Below, one piece after another: positions 7,144 to 17,326 of a stretch of DNA of 21,570 nucleotides. Location: positions 1 through 21,570 of the forward strand of contig LDJE01076419.1 in the NCBI GenBank assembly GCA_001021135.1, in the 5' to 3' direction. Both the position numbers and the translations under genes were made by a program. The stretch's first letter is position 1. Each line of letters starts with the position of its first letter. This DNA is from Selaginella kraussiana (taxonomy: Eukaryota; Streptophyta; Lycopodiopsida; Selaginellales; Selaginellaceae). The notes beneath the pieces are model-generated. The model had not been told where the DNA came from. It did no database searches and saw nothing but the letters and a program-made list of their open reading frames with translations.

Positions 7144-10100
7144 CTATATCACATAGCTCCAGTTGTGGACTGTGATTGCATCTCCAAACTTGGAGGACAG
7201 GATGTGCTTGATGAGAAGTGGCGAGTTGTCGCAGTCTTTCGCCATGATGACCGCAAAGCCTCCTCCGCCGGCACCTGCGAGCTTATACCCGCTCGTCAGG
7301 TGAGCAACGCTGTCGAACATGGAGTCGACGAGCGAGTTGCTGCAGAAGGGATCCAGCTCTTGGTGTATATCCCACGCTTCCAGCATTATCCCGCCGACAA
7401 CATCCAGCCTAGAGTTGGAGAAAGCTTCCTGCCCTCTTTTCGCAAGCTCCGCCAAGCGGTCGATCGAAGAGATGAGAAGTGCATCTCGCTGAAGATAACG
7501 CTTCACCACCTTGTGCAACACCTTATGAGCCAGCCTCACCTGCACGCAGACCGTTCGTTATATATGTATACACAACACACACACACGAAACGTACTTGGC
7601 CTGTGAAGACGAGCAACATCCGATGCTCCAGCTCGAGGCGGAGAGCAGGCGTAACGTAGACAGGCTCCACAATGAACTTGAGTGGACGAGCAGGGAGACT
7701 AGTGGTACACTTGAGGCCCGGGTAGATGCCTCCAACTTGATCCTGCCACCCACCACCAGTTCCCATGAGTTGTTCCAGGAGGAGCACCAGCCGTGCTACA
7801 TTGCCATCGCATGCATTGCCGTTTCCCACTTGCAAGAGGGCCCGAATGACAGCGGCCGCCAATATGCTCGACGTGCCTAAGCCGCTTCCCCGTGGTACGC
7901 TTGCCCATGTCCTCATCTCAAGCCCCATTTTGCATGTTTTTGTGAAGCCTGTCACCACCAGTGCGGCTTTCACCAGCCGAAATGGGTCGGTTTCGCCGAA
8001 CGGAGCGCGGACCGACGTCAAATCGTCGATTTTGCAGCTGTTTTCAGCGTCGTCGTAGAGCCAGGCGGCTCCGACGTCGGTTTTCAGCACCACCTCGGCA
8101 CCCACGGGTGCTTGTCCGTCCAAGTAGACTGCCATGTTGAGGACGCAGCCCTTGCGTTCTGTGCTCCAAGGTGGAGTGTCGCTCCAGCCGCCGGCTATGT
8201 CAACTCGGACTGGAAGTCGGACAGTGGAGCTCTTGCCGGGTTGAAGGAACGTCGGACCCTCAATGGTGACCTCTGAAGCAAGCAAGATGAGCATCAGAAG
8301 CTCGCACTACCACAGTACCTTGTCCAACCGAGGCTGCCGTCTCCTCGGCAACGGCTTGCCAAACGCTTCTCTCGTGGAAGGCGCCCAGTTCGTACTCTTG
8401 GCACGCTATGCTCAGGTCCGATCGAACTTGGTGCAACCGACTAGCGGGTACACGAGCATGATCGGAACACAACGCTAGCAGCTCCTTGCAGACACGGCCT
8501 CCCATTTCGGCTGTCAGCTTGCTCAAGTCCCTGGACATAAGGCCATCTCGGATACTCGCCTCGGCCAGTTGGGCTGCGATCTCGGCCCCATGGCTGCTCA
8601 TGTCCGTGAACATCTTGTCCAAGTCAGCGTGCTCTTGGACTTGTGCAAGACTCATTCGCTTCGTGCGATGCCACTCTTTCAGCATCTCCTCATCTCGGAC
8701 ACCAGCCATGAGCCAGAGCGCGAACTCGGGTCCTCGTCGACCCACCGGGAACAAGTTGGCATTCCATAGATCCTTCGTTGTCAATGTCGTCGGCTCCCAC
8801 AAAGTTGCCTCGTCCATGCCGAGCGATGACACAACTTGATGCCAAGGTTTACCACAGAACGTTCCACCCTGCTGTGATGACAGCTTCGGGTTGTCTACCG
8901 TACTGCAGCAGAACGTCACCACGAGGTTGCCATCCTTCAATGGTACTTCCCAGAGGCAGTGGTCGTCTGGTAACGTCATGGTAAGGCCGCGAACGCCCAT
9001 CACCACGCACCTCGAGCCGACCTGGGCCATGGCGTCCAGGGTGCAGCTGAAGATGAGACTCCGCTCGCCTACAGCAGCCCCGTTGTTGATCTTACTCGCG
9101 AGCACGGTGGAGCTCTCGGCTAGTGCACAGTGCTCGCCCACGGAGCTCAAGTGCCTTCGGTCGATGCGGCCCGTGGTGCTGGCCAGATGCTCCAGTGTCT
9201 CGGACGACGTTCCCAAGTGGAGGAAGCGCAGGTCATCTGCCGGTAGGTTAACGTTTAGGGTTTAGTAGGGTTTAGGGCTTACCGGCGCAGTAATGGTACA
9301 AGCGATGCAGTCCGAGGTGTTGGATGAGCTCGCTACCCAGAGGCCGAGTTCGGAGCCAGGCGTGGCGTGCAGGCACCCAAGCAGCCGCCAGTTCCTCGTA
9401 CAAGCTCATCTACACAATTGTGTCTCCGATGATGATCTATACACACGTACCTCGGACCGGGTGTCGAGCAGCTCCTGAACGGGATCGGCCTCCGCAAGTG
9501 CGAGTCCGAGCAGCGACAGCCAGGCCTGTCCGGTGACCGAGAAGATGCCGGTGTCGAGCAGGGCGGTGTCCTCGTCGTTGCCCAGACGGAGCTTCAGCTC
9601 CTGCACGCTCGGCTTCTGCAAGAGGTCGTCGACGAGGACGCCACCTCGTGAGATTATGATACCGTGGTTACATGCGAGTTGGAGCGGAGCTCGGGTGGTG
9701 ACGACCACGGCACCGTCGTCTGGGAAGGGCATTCTGGAAGCGTCGAAGCACGGTAGCACGTCGCCCGTCATGATGAGCACGCCACCTGCAAAACGACCGA
9801 GTCCGAGTCCGAGTCCGAGATGTCATCCGAGCTTACTTGGCATGTGTTGAACGAGGAGTGAAGAGATGGCGAGGATGTGATCCAGGAGCAGCGCCGCCGG
9901 CTCGTCCGGTTGGTCCGCCGAGAGGAAGGGCAGTGGCAAGAAGGCCTTGCCGATCGCATTCGCCCATGGCACTCGCTTGGAGTCGCCGCCGGCGTGCACC
10001 AGAAGTAGCCGGCTAGCCCGAGACCAATTGCCGGACTCCGAGAGGGCCCGGATGGCGGCGAGGGTGGCGCCGCCGGAGCCAATGCGACGTCCCATGGGAT

Positions 10101-10305
10101 CGGGCACCGCCAGGAGTAGCGTGTGCGGCGGGATCCGGCCCCGCTGCTGCGCCCGGAGCAGCTGGAGCTGGTACAGCCGTGCCTGCTGCGGGCTGGCCGC
10201 CGTCACGACGATGGCGTCCCAGCCAGGGACCCGCTCGGGGCAGCGCACCCAGAGGCGGAGGCGCCGCCATGCTCGCCTCAAAAGCTCCTCGCCGTCGTGC
10301 TCCAT
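7144..10305 (-). CDS. FKGP: Bifunctional fucokinase / GDP-fucose pyrophosphorylase
   Basis: Six exons: 10305-9837, 9785-9451, 9409-9283, 9236-8319, 8272-7596 and 7539-7144. They give 973 residues; Arabidopsis FKGP has 1055. The enzyme salvages free L-fucose: the C-terminal kinase makes L-fucose 1-phosphate and the N-terminal half makes GDP-L-fucose for cell-wall and glycoprotein fucosylation. The N-terminal pyrophosphorylase has WDAIVVTAASP (29-39), RIGSGGAT (74-81), GGDSKRVPWAN (106-116) and MTGDVLPCFDA. The C-terminal GHMP kinase has RVDIAGGWSDTPPWS (~639-653), the ATP loop VPRGSGLGTSS (742-752), LMGTGGGWQDQ and GAGGGGF (931-937). All catalytic motifs I know are present, so the protein looks functional, probably in the cytosol. 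The start aligns with the family and lies 41 bp from the divergent BSD2-like ATG. Intron 3 carries telomere-like repeats. Confidence 0.95.
9253..9277. repeat. TTTAGGG repeats in an FKGP intron
   Basis: Within the 46-nt intron at 9282-9237 the plus strand reads GTTTAGGG TTTAGTAGGG TTTAGGG, so telomere-type units make up over half of the intron. On the gene's own strand they read AAACCCTAAAC, the plant telo-box. Confidence 0.9.
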
Positions 10306-10346
10306 AATTTCGTTTGGCGCGCATTAGGCTACAAAACAGTCGCGCC
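10306..10346. promoter_or_regulatory. 41-bp bidirectional intergenic interval between FKGP and BSD2-like start codons, with an E2F-type site
   Basis: The two start codons point away from each other with only 41 bp between them. The interval contains TTTGGCGC at 10313-10320, an exact match to the E2F consensus TTTSSCGC, embedded in TTTGGCGCGC, with a second GCGCCA at the BSD2 start. No TATA box fits inside. Either each 5' UTR is extremely short, or transcription of each gene starts within the other's first exon. The function of the site is inferred from the motif only. Confidence 0.7.
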
Positions 10347-10839
10347 ATGGCGTCCTCCACATCCTCCTGCGCTTCCTTGTTCGCTCCGCCAGCCCCTCGT
10401 GCTGCGCCGCCGCCTCCTCCTCCACGCTTCGTCCGGCTTCTTCGAGCTCGGCTGCTTCCAGCTGCTCCTGCTGCTGCTGCTGGCGACGCTCTTCCTCCCG
10501 ATGAAGAGGCTACTACTACCACGAAGAGCCTACGGTGCCAGGAGTGCGATGCCAATGGTAAGCTTCTGCATTTGTGCTCTACTAGGAATTTTTGCGTTCG
10601 TAGGTGCCAAGGTGTGTACCCAGTGCAATGGCTCCGGCTACAACTCGGAGGACCATTTCGGGGGACGTTTCAAGACGGGGGAGATATGTTGGCTGTGCAG
10701 GTAGACATGTTGTTGTTTTACCATGGTACGTTGGTCATGGTTGATGGTACGGTTGTTCAGGGGCAAGAGGGAGATACTATGTGGTGTTTGCAATGGTGCT
10801 GGCTTCGTTGGTGGATTTCTCAATGCCATGGAGGACTGA
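10347..10839 (+). CDS. BSD2-like plastid zinc-finger chaperone
   Basis: Exons 10347-10557, 10604-10700 and 10761-10839 give 128 residues. Residues 1 to about 58 look like a chloroplast transit peptide (MASSTSSCASLFAPPAPR, then Pro, Ala and Arg). The rest is a DnaJ-type zinc-finger domain with four CxxC pairs, C64/C67, C75/C78, C99/C102 and C110/C113, as expected for two zinc sites. Family-typical text includes CNGSGYNSEDHFGGRFK, CWLCRGKREILCG and CNGAGFVGGF. In maize and Arabidopsis, BSD2 (bundle sheath defective 2) is a stromal chaperone that stabilises Rubisco large subunits during assembly; length and order of motifs match. It shares a 41-bp upstream interval with FKGP and ends only 54 bp before the start chosen for the next gene, which is also predicted to be plastid-directed. 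Related CxxC plastid proteins are possible, but DHF-GRFK-CWLC is characteristic. Confidence 0.9.
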
Positions 10840-10893
10840 TAGGAACCTCCATTTTTGTTTCCTCGAGAAATGAACTTATTTGTTCTTATAGCT

Positions 10894-11990
10894 ATGGCAA
10901 AAGCGCTTGTGACGACGACTTTAGGACTCCCTCCCGCTACTAGTTCTAGGCCCTCGCTCTCAACGTCGTCGGGTTGCAGCAGGTTCTCGGGACGTAGGAC
11001 GTTACTGCTACTGCTGGGAACTGCTGCACTAGTACCCATGACCCCAGTGTCCTCCGCAGAGGTGGTCAGGCTCGAGAAGATGGAGAATGGTAAGCTTCGT
11101 GCTGCACTTACGGCTGCAGTCGGAGGCGACTTTGCCAAAGCGGAGCAAATATTGTCCGAGATGCTGGAGGAGGACCAGAGCTCGGCTAGTGTCTGGTCCA
11201 ATCGTGGTAATGTTCGGGTCTCCCTTGGTAAGTACGAGCAGGCCCTTGATGACTTCGGCCGAGCAATCTCGCTGGCCCCTGAGGCACCCGTCCCTCTTCT
11301 CAACCGCGCCATCGCCAACGAGGTGAGCAATGGATAAAACTCGTATTAATTTTTGCTTAAACATATCAGGCTCTCGGGAGGTACCAGGAGGCCGTTTCCG
11401 ATTGCCAAGCTGCCATTAGGCTGGATCCCGAGGTACAGCCGGGCATGCGATATTAATCGTACGTGCAGGAGTATGCAGCGTGGTACAACCTTGGGAACGT
11501 GGACGTCCGTCTCAAGGAGTACGAACCTGCATTGGTTGCGTATTCCAATGCTGCCGCTCTGGCTCCTGGAATCGCCGGGTACCGCCTCAAGCAAGCCCTT
11601 GTTCTTTTCCAGGTGAAGCAGCTTTCATGGTAGTACTCATCTTGTGCATGATGCAGCTGGCAAGAGTTCCGGAATCAAAGCGGCTGATCCAAGGCCTCGT
11701 CAGGAAGTACCCTAATTATGCCGAGGCTCATGCTGCATTGGCCGCCATCTTGTGGAGCCAGGACCGACGGAGTGAGGCTGAGGATGAACTCAACCGTGCT
11801 ACATCTCAAGACCCCAAGTTTGGAGACATGAGGTAACTGCGCAGTAGTCTAATATTCAGGGGAATAAATGTCTCTTTAATTTTGCAGCTGGATCATGTCA
11901 AGCTTGGAATGGCCTTCCGTTGCAAGTGAAGCTATGGACAATCTGCTTCTCATCAAATTCGTCCAGTCACGTGAAAATGGTGGGACTTAG
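10894..11990 (+). CDS. TPR protein, predicted thylakoid lumen
   Basis: Exons 10894-11322, 11370-11432, 11469-11612, 11657-11832 and 11888-11990 give 304 residues. The N-terminus is Ser/Thr-rich like a plastid transit peptide. It is followed by GRRTLLLLLGTAALVP (twin Arg at 34-35) and SSA-E near 55, the pattern of a twin-arginine thylakoid lumen signal. Residues ~62-290 carry TPR-like helices, such as SVWSNRGNVRVSLGKYEQAL, AWYNLGNVDVRLKEYEPAL and AEAHAALAAILWSQDRRSEA. It probably acts as a protein-interaction scaffold in the thylakoid; no partner can be named. An in-frame ATG at 10870 would add eight residues (MNLFVLIA), but 10894 (MAKALV) is the more typical transit-peptide start. The intron at 11433-11468 is only 36 nt and contains an in-frame stop, so it must be spliced. 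The C-terminus ends at the edge of a duplicated tract. Confidence 0.85.
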
Positions 11991-12100
11991 GGTGGTATCT
12001 CACGTACCGGGTACAGCTTGGATTTTACATGAGTCCTTGAGCATCAAAAAATGGTGGGACTTAACAGCCTGGATTTTACATGAGTCCTGAGCATCAAAAA
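11974..12100 (+). repeat. Imperfect tandem duplication spanning the TPR gene stop codon
   Basis: Two units share AAAATGGTGGGACTTA (11974-11989 and 12048-12063) and TGGATTTTACATGAGTCCT(T)GAGCATCAAAAA (ending 12050 and 12100). The second unit is about 20 nt shorter in the middle. The first unit includes the last codons and the TAG of the TPR gene, so the duplication copied its 3' end into the 3' UTR. Confidence 0.9.
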
Positions 12101-12498
12101 GACGTTGGTGTCCGTAGCCAGCTGTATTCACTGTGATAACGACCAGGGCTACGGTAACCCTACGCTAAACTTGGTATTCCAAAGTTTCTACCTGGATTAA
12201 TAGGATGCTTCAAGTGTACTAATGTAGATATACTGAAATTTCCTTGTGGAAAACAACATTCACATCAATGAATCGTGCACGCAACTTGCACATATTTGAG
12301 GGATAGTTGAATACAACCGTGGAATTCTTTGGCACTGACATGTCAATAGTACTCTCTCTGAAATGGCCAATGCAAGTAAAACGTCTACGGCTCTAAGAAA
12401 GGGTGGGGAGATGAAACTGACATCAGTGGGTAGGCTCATTGTGGCCGAGGAGCTTGGAGGAATCGGATCCCCTTTGATGCAGCAGGTGACATTCGAGC
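12101..12498. other. Intergenic region upstream of the HAK/KUP gene
   Basis: About 400 bp with no open frame of note and no repeat. It should hold the 3' end of the TPR gene transcript and the HAK promoter and 5' UTR. I saw no clear TATA box. GC content rises from about 12420 onward, as expected for a transcribed leader. Confidence 0.5.
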
Positions 12499-15327
12499 AT
12501 GAGTGACAACGAGCAAAGCGAAAATGGAGAGAGCAAAGGAAGGATGTGGCAACTGGACCAGGCCCTGGATCAGCCTCTTGCCGAAGAAGCTGGACAAGTA
12601 TCGAGTATGTGGACGCACAAGGAGGTAAAGCAAAAGCTTCGAGGAGCTTATAATATAGAGTTTCTTCAATGTTCAGGAAATGTCAACTTCTACTACACTG
12701 CATCTCGCATTCCTAAGTCTTGGAGTCGTCTATGGAGACTTGGGGACTTCGCCTTTATATGTCTTCTCTAGCATTTTTCCCGACGGGATTAAGGACACGG
12801 ACGACGTATTGGGAACGCTATCCTTGGTCATTTACACAATAACGCTTATTCCTCTCATCAAATATGTCTTCATCGCTATGCAATCTAGCGATAACGGCGA
12901 AGGTATATGGTAAATATTATTGTGACTCACCGCACGCTTGGTAATTAGGCGGCACATTTGCTCTTTATTCTCTCTTGTGTCGGCACGTCAAGGTGAACAC
13001 GATACCAAACCAGCACCCGACCGATAAGAAGCTTACGACGTACCATTGCAGACCAGTAGCTGAAAACTCTTTTGCCTATAAGCTGCGGTCGCTGATGGAG
13101 AGGAGCCCTATGTTACAGAAGCTTCTGCTGGTCCTTGTATTGCTTGGAACCAGTATGACCATTGGGGACGGGATCCTTTCTCCGGCCATCTCAGGTTGGT
13201 TACGATTTCCATCGTGCATGCAAGTCTAACGAGTTACGTTTCTCTAGTACTCTCGTCGGTGAAAGGCATACAATCTGCCCATAGAAAGTCGATCCTGCCC
13301 GAAGGTAATTAAGTTGAGGATTGAGCAAGTCGTGACTAATATGTATGTCTGTTTTACCAAGGTGCCGTTTTGTGCCTCTCTCTCGTCATACTAGTGGCCT
13401 TGTTCAGTATGCAGAGATTCGGTACTGGCAAAGTGGGCTATATGTTTGCTCCTGTTATTCTCGTGTGGTTCATCTCCATTGGGCTTATCGGCCTATACAA
13501 CATCTTTGCTCACGAGCCCACCATTTTTCGAGCACTCTCTCCAGCATGCTTCATTCGCTACTTCAACCGAGTGAAAGCAAATGGATGGATTGCACTTGGA
13601 GGCGTTGTTCTATCCATTACAGGTCCAATACCTCTATGCCTGTTGTTTCGGTGAAGCTTTAATAATATTTGACACAGGAGCGGAAGCGCTGTTTGCTGAT
13701 TTAGGCCATTTTTCAGCTCTGTCTATACAGGTTAGCATAGAGATATAAGTTATTAACTAACACTGATTTACTTACAGTTGGCATTTACGTTTCTGGTCTT
13801 CCCGTGCCTGTTGGCCGCCTACATGGGCCAGGCTGCGTTTCTGATGAAACACCCGGACCGGGTGTCGGATGCCTTCTACAATTCTATACCGGGTAACAAG
13901 ATCTTTGCCCCGAACCTTTTCTCACCATTTCTCAGGTCCTTTGTACTGGCCAATGTTTGTTGTGGCTACGTTCGCTGCGATTATTGCAAGCCAGGCAACC
14001 ATTTCAGCAACATTTTCCATTGTCAAGCAGGCTGTAGCATTGGGCTGCTTTCCACGAGTAAAGATCGTACACACCTCGCACCGCTTCCTGGGCCAGATAT
14101 ATGTTCCTGAAATTAACTGGATACTCATGCTTCTTTGCCTCATGGTCACTGCTGGCTTCCGAAAGACGACTCAAATAGGCAATGCATACGGTGAGGAGTT
14201 AATAATCAATCGGGTTACCCTACCTCTAGGCTAACCATGGTTGCAACACAGGTGTTGCCGTCGTTATGGTCATGTTTGTCACCACATTGCTCATGGCTAC
14301 CCTCATGGTGCTCATTTGGCAGACCAATCTGCTGCTGGTGCTCGCGTTTCTGGCCGTTTTTGTGACGGTTGAAGCCGTATACGTGAGTGCTGTTCTCTTC
14401 AAAGTCATGAGCGGCGGCTGGGTACCCCTCGCATTCGGCTCCTTGCTGCTTGCCATCATGTATACTTGGCACTACGGTTCTTGTGAGAGACACAAGGCCG
14501 AGGAGCTCAACAAGGTCTCACTCGGCTGGCTTCTCGGACTCGGCCCCAGCCTCGGCCTGGTACGTCTCCCGGGCATCGGGCTGTTTTACACGGAGCTAGC
14601 TCACGGCGTCCCGGCCATCTTCTCCCATTTCTTGACACACTTTCCGGCTATACACTCCATCCTCGTCTTCGTTTGTGTCAAGTATCTGCCTGTGAGCACC
14701 GTGCCCCACAAGGAGAGGTTCCTGGTGAGACGTATTGGATCCAAGGAGTACCGTATGTATAGATGTGCAGTTCGATACGGATACAAGGACCTCCACAAGC
14801 GAGACGACCACTTCGACGACCTCCTCATTGAGACGCTGGCGGCATTCATCAAGCTCGAGTCGTTGATGGACAGCGTTGGAGACGGCGGAAGCTCGGATCT
14901 TAGTCACGTCGTCTGTGCTCGGAGCAGCAACACCAACGACGACAGCAGCAGCAGCAGCACCTTGTCCATCAAGCTCCTTCTCGGCCGGAGCAACAGGCCG
15001 GCCCATGAGCTGATGACCACCTCGGGCAATACCATGGCAAGCTACACGAGTAGTAAAGCCGATTCCGAGGACGAGTACCCGAATGAGGAGTCGGGGGCCG
15101 AGGTGGAACGGAGGGAGCTCCAGCTGCTGCATTCGGCTAGGGAACACGGCATAGTGCATATACTTGGGAATACTTGCCTCAAGGTTGGGGGCGGGGCAAC
15201 CGTGTACAAGAGGCTGGCCATCAACTATGGTTATAGCTTCCTGCGCAGGATATGCAGGGACAACACAGTGGTGTACCACATCCCCCATGAGAGCCTCCTG
15301 CACGTCGGGATGGTGTACCATGTTTAA
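12499..15327 (+). CDS. HAK/KUP/KT potassium transporter
   Basis: Nine exons: 12499-12624, 12677-12902, 12949-13194, 13248-13304, 13362-13622, 13678-13730, 13778-13892, 13936-14190 and 14252-15327. They give 804 residues, the usual plant length of about 780-850. It moves K+ (probably with H+) across the plasma or vacuolar membrane. The family signature [13 protein letters not shown] is at 58-70, followed by [59 protein letters not shown] and the [12 protein letters not shown] motif, with about 12 hydrophobic segments. The cytosolic C-terminus (about 280 residues) has [10 protein letters not shown] and ends in [19 protein letters not shown], as in the family. A Ser/Asp-rich stretch (DDSSSSS near 14938-14962) and an acidic stretch ([13 protein letters not shown]) interrupt the C-terminal domain. 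Phases close at every junction. The subfamily (high or low affinity) cannot be told by eye. Confidence 0.95.
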
Positions 15328-15620
15328 AATGCAGGAGTTTTTTTTGTATTCGTAAAACCCTCCCTGCGCGTGGGCGACGTGTCCACACCACGCGGGGAAC
15401 CAGCGCGGTGTTGGTGTGTAGTGTGTGTAGTGTGCACAAGGCGGATGTGCGATGGTAGCGTGTCCCTGTGCGTGATCGTGCCCTCATGAACTAGGGCTCC
15501 CTCGATCCAGCGTCCATGGAGAGGCGGCGGCGGCGCTGGCGTCGGGAGCCGACCACGAGCACGAGGGCGAGCGGGTGCGCCAGGTAGTAGTAGGACGAGA
15601 GGCGAGGCGGAATTGCAGTC
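15328..15620. promoter_or_regulatory. HAK 3' end and kinase promoter
   Basis: The 293 bp between the HAK stop and the kinase ATG include a T-rich stretch just after the stop, a TGTGTAGTG-type minisatellite-like run at 15415-15435 and a GC-rich leader before 15621. No TATA box is evident. The minus-strand open frame across 15491-15718 is a compositional shadow of the glycine run in the kinase. Confidence 0.5.
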
Positions 15621-17326
15621 ATGGGCTGCTTCGTGTGCTTCGGCTCGACCCAGAGGAAGAAGCGGCGTGGTAGCGGTGGTGGTGGCGGCGGCGGCGGCGG
15701 CGAGGAGGGATCCAACAAGAGTTCCTCAGGTAGGTCGCATTGCCAGGATCTAGCAGCGATCCGTGGGATCGCTGCCCCGAAATGCAGGACTCAGATGGTG
15801 CGCGTGCAGATAAGCTCAAGGATGGACCACGAGAGGAGGCCAAGATTGCGGCGCAGACGTTTACCTTCAGGGAGCTGGCGGCAGCCACCAAGAACTTCAG
15901 GTCCGAGTCGCTCCTCGGCGAGGGCGGCTTCGGCCGCGTCTACAAAGGCCGGCTTGACAATGGCCAGGTAAGTTCGGATCGGTGCTCTCATTTTCGATCG
16001 CTCGCTCGCTCCCTCGCAGATCGTCGCAGTGAAGCAGTTGGATAGAAACGGGCTCCAGGGCAACCGAGAGTTCCTGGTGGAAGTGCTCATGCTCAGCCTC
16101 CTCGACCACGCCAACCTCGTCAACTTGATCGGCTATTGTGCCGATGGTGACCAGCGCCTCCTCGTCTACGAGTTCATGCAGCTGGGCAGCCTGGAAGATC
16201 ACCTCCATGGTAAGTCCCCAATGGTAATGCTGCCCTGATACCATGACCATGAACAACGCTGGCAGATGTCGCCCCGGACAAGGAGCCTCTGGACTGGAAC
16301 ACGAGGATGAAGATTGCAGCGGGCGCTGCTCGGGGGCTGGAGTACTTGCACGACAAGGCGAACCCGCCGGTGATATACCGCGACTTTAAGTCGTCTAACA
16401 TACTGCTCGGTGAAGGTTACCACCCGAAACTGTCCGACTTCGGGCTGGCCAAGCTCGGACCGGTTGGGGATAAGACGCACGTCTCGACTCGGGTTATGGG
16501 GACTTACGGCTACTGTGCACCCGAGTACGCCATGACCGGCCAGTTGACGCTCAAGTCGGACGTCTACAGCTTCGGTGTCGTGCTTCTCGAGCTCATCACC
16601 GGACGGAAGGCCATTGACAACGCCAGGCCCGCCGGGGAGCACAACCTCGTTGCATGGGTACGTACGTACGCCGTTTTTATCATGGTACTGACCATTACCG
16701 TGGTACAGGCACGTCCCTTGTTCAAGGACCGCCGGAAGTTCCCGTCTATGGCAGACCCGCTACTACAGGGGCATTACCCGATGCGAGGGTTGTACCAGGC
16801 CCTGGCGGTGGCGGCGATGTGCCTGCAAGAGCAGGCTACCACTCGGCCCCTCATTGGGGACGTGGTTACGGCGCTTAACTATCTGGCGTCCCAGACTTAC
16901 GACCCCGGGGTTCATCCCATCGTTGGGAACAGCCGGTTTGCGCCGTCGACTCCGTCTCGGGACCGACGGGAGAAGAAGCTCAGTGGGGGGTCCGAGGAGA
17001 GACGGCTCAAGGACCGAGGTGGTGTTCGGTCACCGTCGTATCAGGCGCAGGGATCACCCGACTTCCGGGCCAAGGACTCGCGGTTCCGGCCGGTTGATGG
17101 TGGGGGAGGGTCGGCCAGACGTAACAACTCGGACGAGTGGGAACGGTCCGAGGTGGGGCACCGGGACAGTCCGACTGCGAGTGCGAGCAGCCGGACTGCC
17201 AAGGCCGTGGCACCACGCGAGCGTGCGGTTGCAGAGGCTCGGGCATGGGGTGAGAACAACAGGGATAGGAAGAAGAGGGCCGGATACGAGGGGTCGTCCT
17301 TGGGCTCCAGCCCCGGACTCGGCTGA
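15621..17326 (+). CDS. PBS1-like receptor-like cytoplasmic kinase (RLCK VII)
   Basis: Exons 15621-15729, 15795-15967, 16020-16209, 16266-16657 and 16709-17326 give 493 residues. MGCF at the start is a myristoylation/palmitoylation signal, so the protein should sit on the inner plasma membrane. A poly-Gly run follows. The Ser/Thr kinase domain spans ~70-342: [14 protein letters not shown], the loop GEGGFG at 78-83, the ATP lysine in VAVKQL (K99), YRD at 195-197 in [16 protein letters not shown] at 215-217 and [10 protein letters not shown]. All catalytic residues are present. YRDFK in place of HRDLK is typical of RLCK VII. The ~150-residue tail is rich in Arg, Ser, Gly and Asp ([27 protein letters not shown]), as in the PBL27/CDL1 branch. 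From the family, it relays pattern-receptor or brassinosteroid-type signals. In intron 1 the second of two nearby acceptors (AG at 15793-15794) keeps the frame. Confidence 0.95.

Noticed and set aside
7057-7659. Plus-strand open frame of 200 codons
   Set aside because: It lies antisense to the last two FKGP exons, which match the family closely.
14596-15321. Long minus-strand open frame of about 240 codons opposite the last HAK exon
   Set aside because: It is antisense to well-conserved HAK coding sequence, and the peptide has no family likeness. Long shadow frames are common opposite GC-rich exons.
15785-15794. First acceptor of kinase intron 1 (AG at 15786-15787)
   Set aside because: It would shift the frame relative to exon 1; the AG at 15793-15794 keeps phase 1 and restores the kinase frame.
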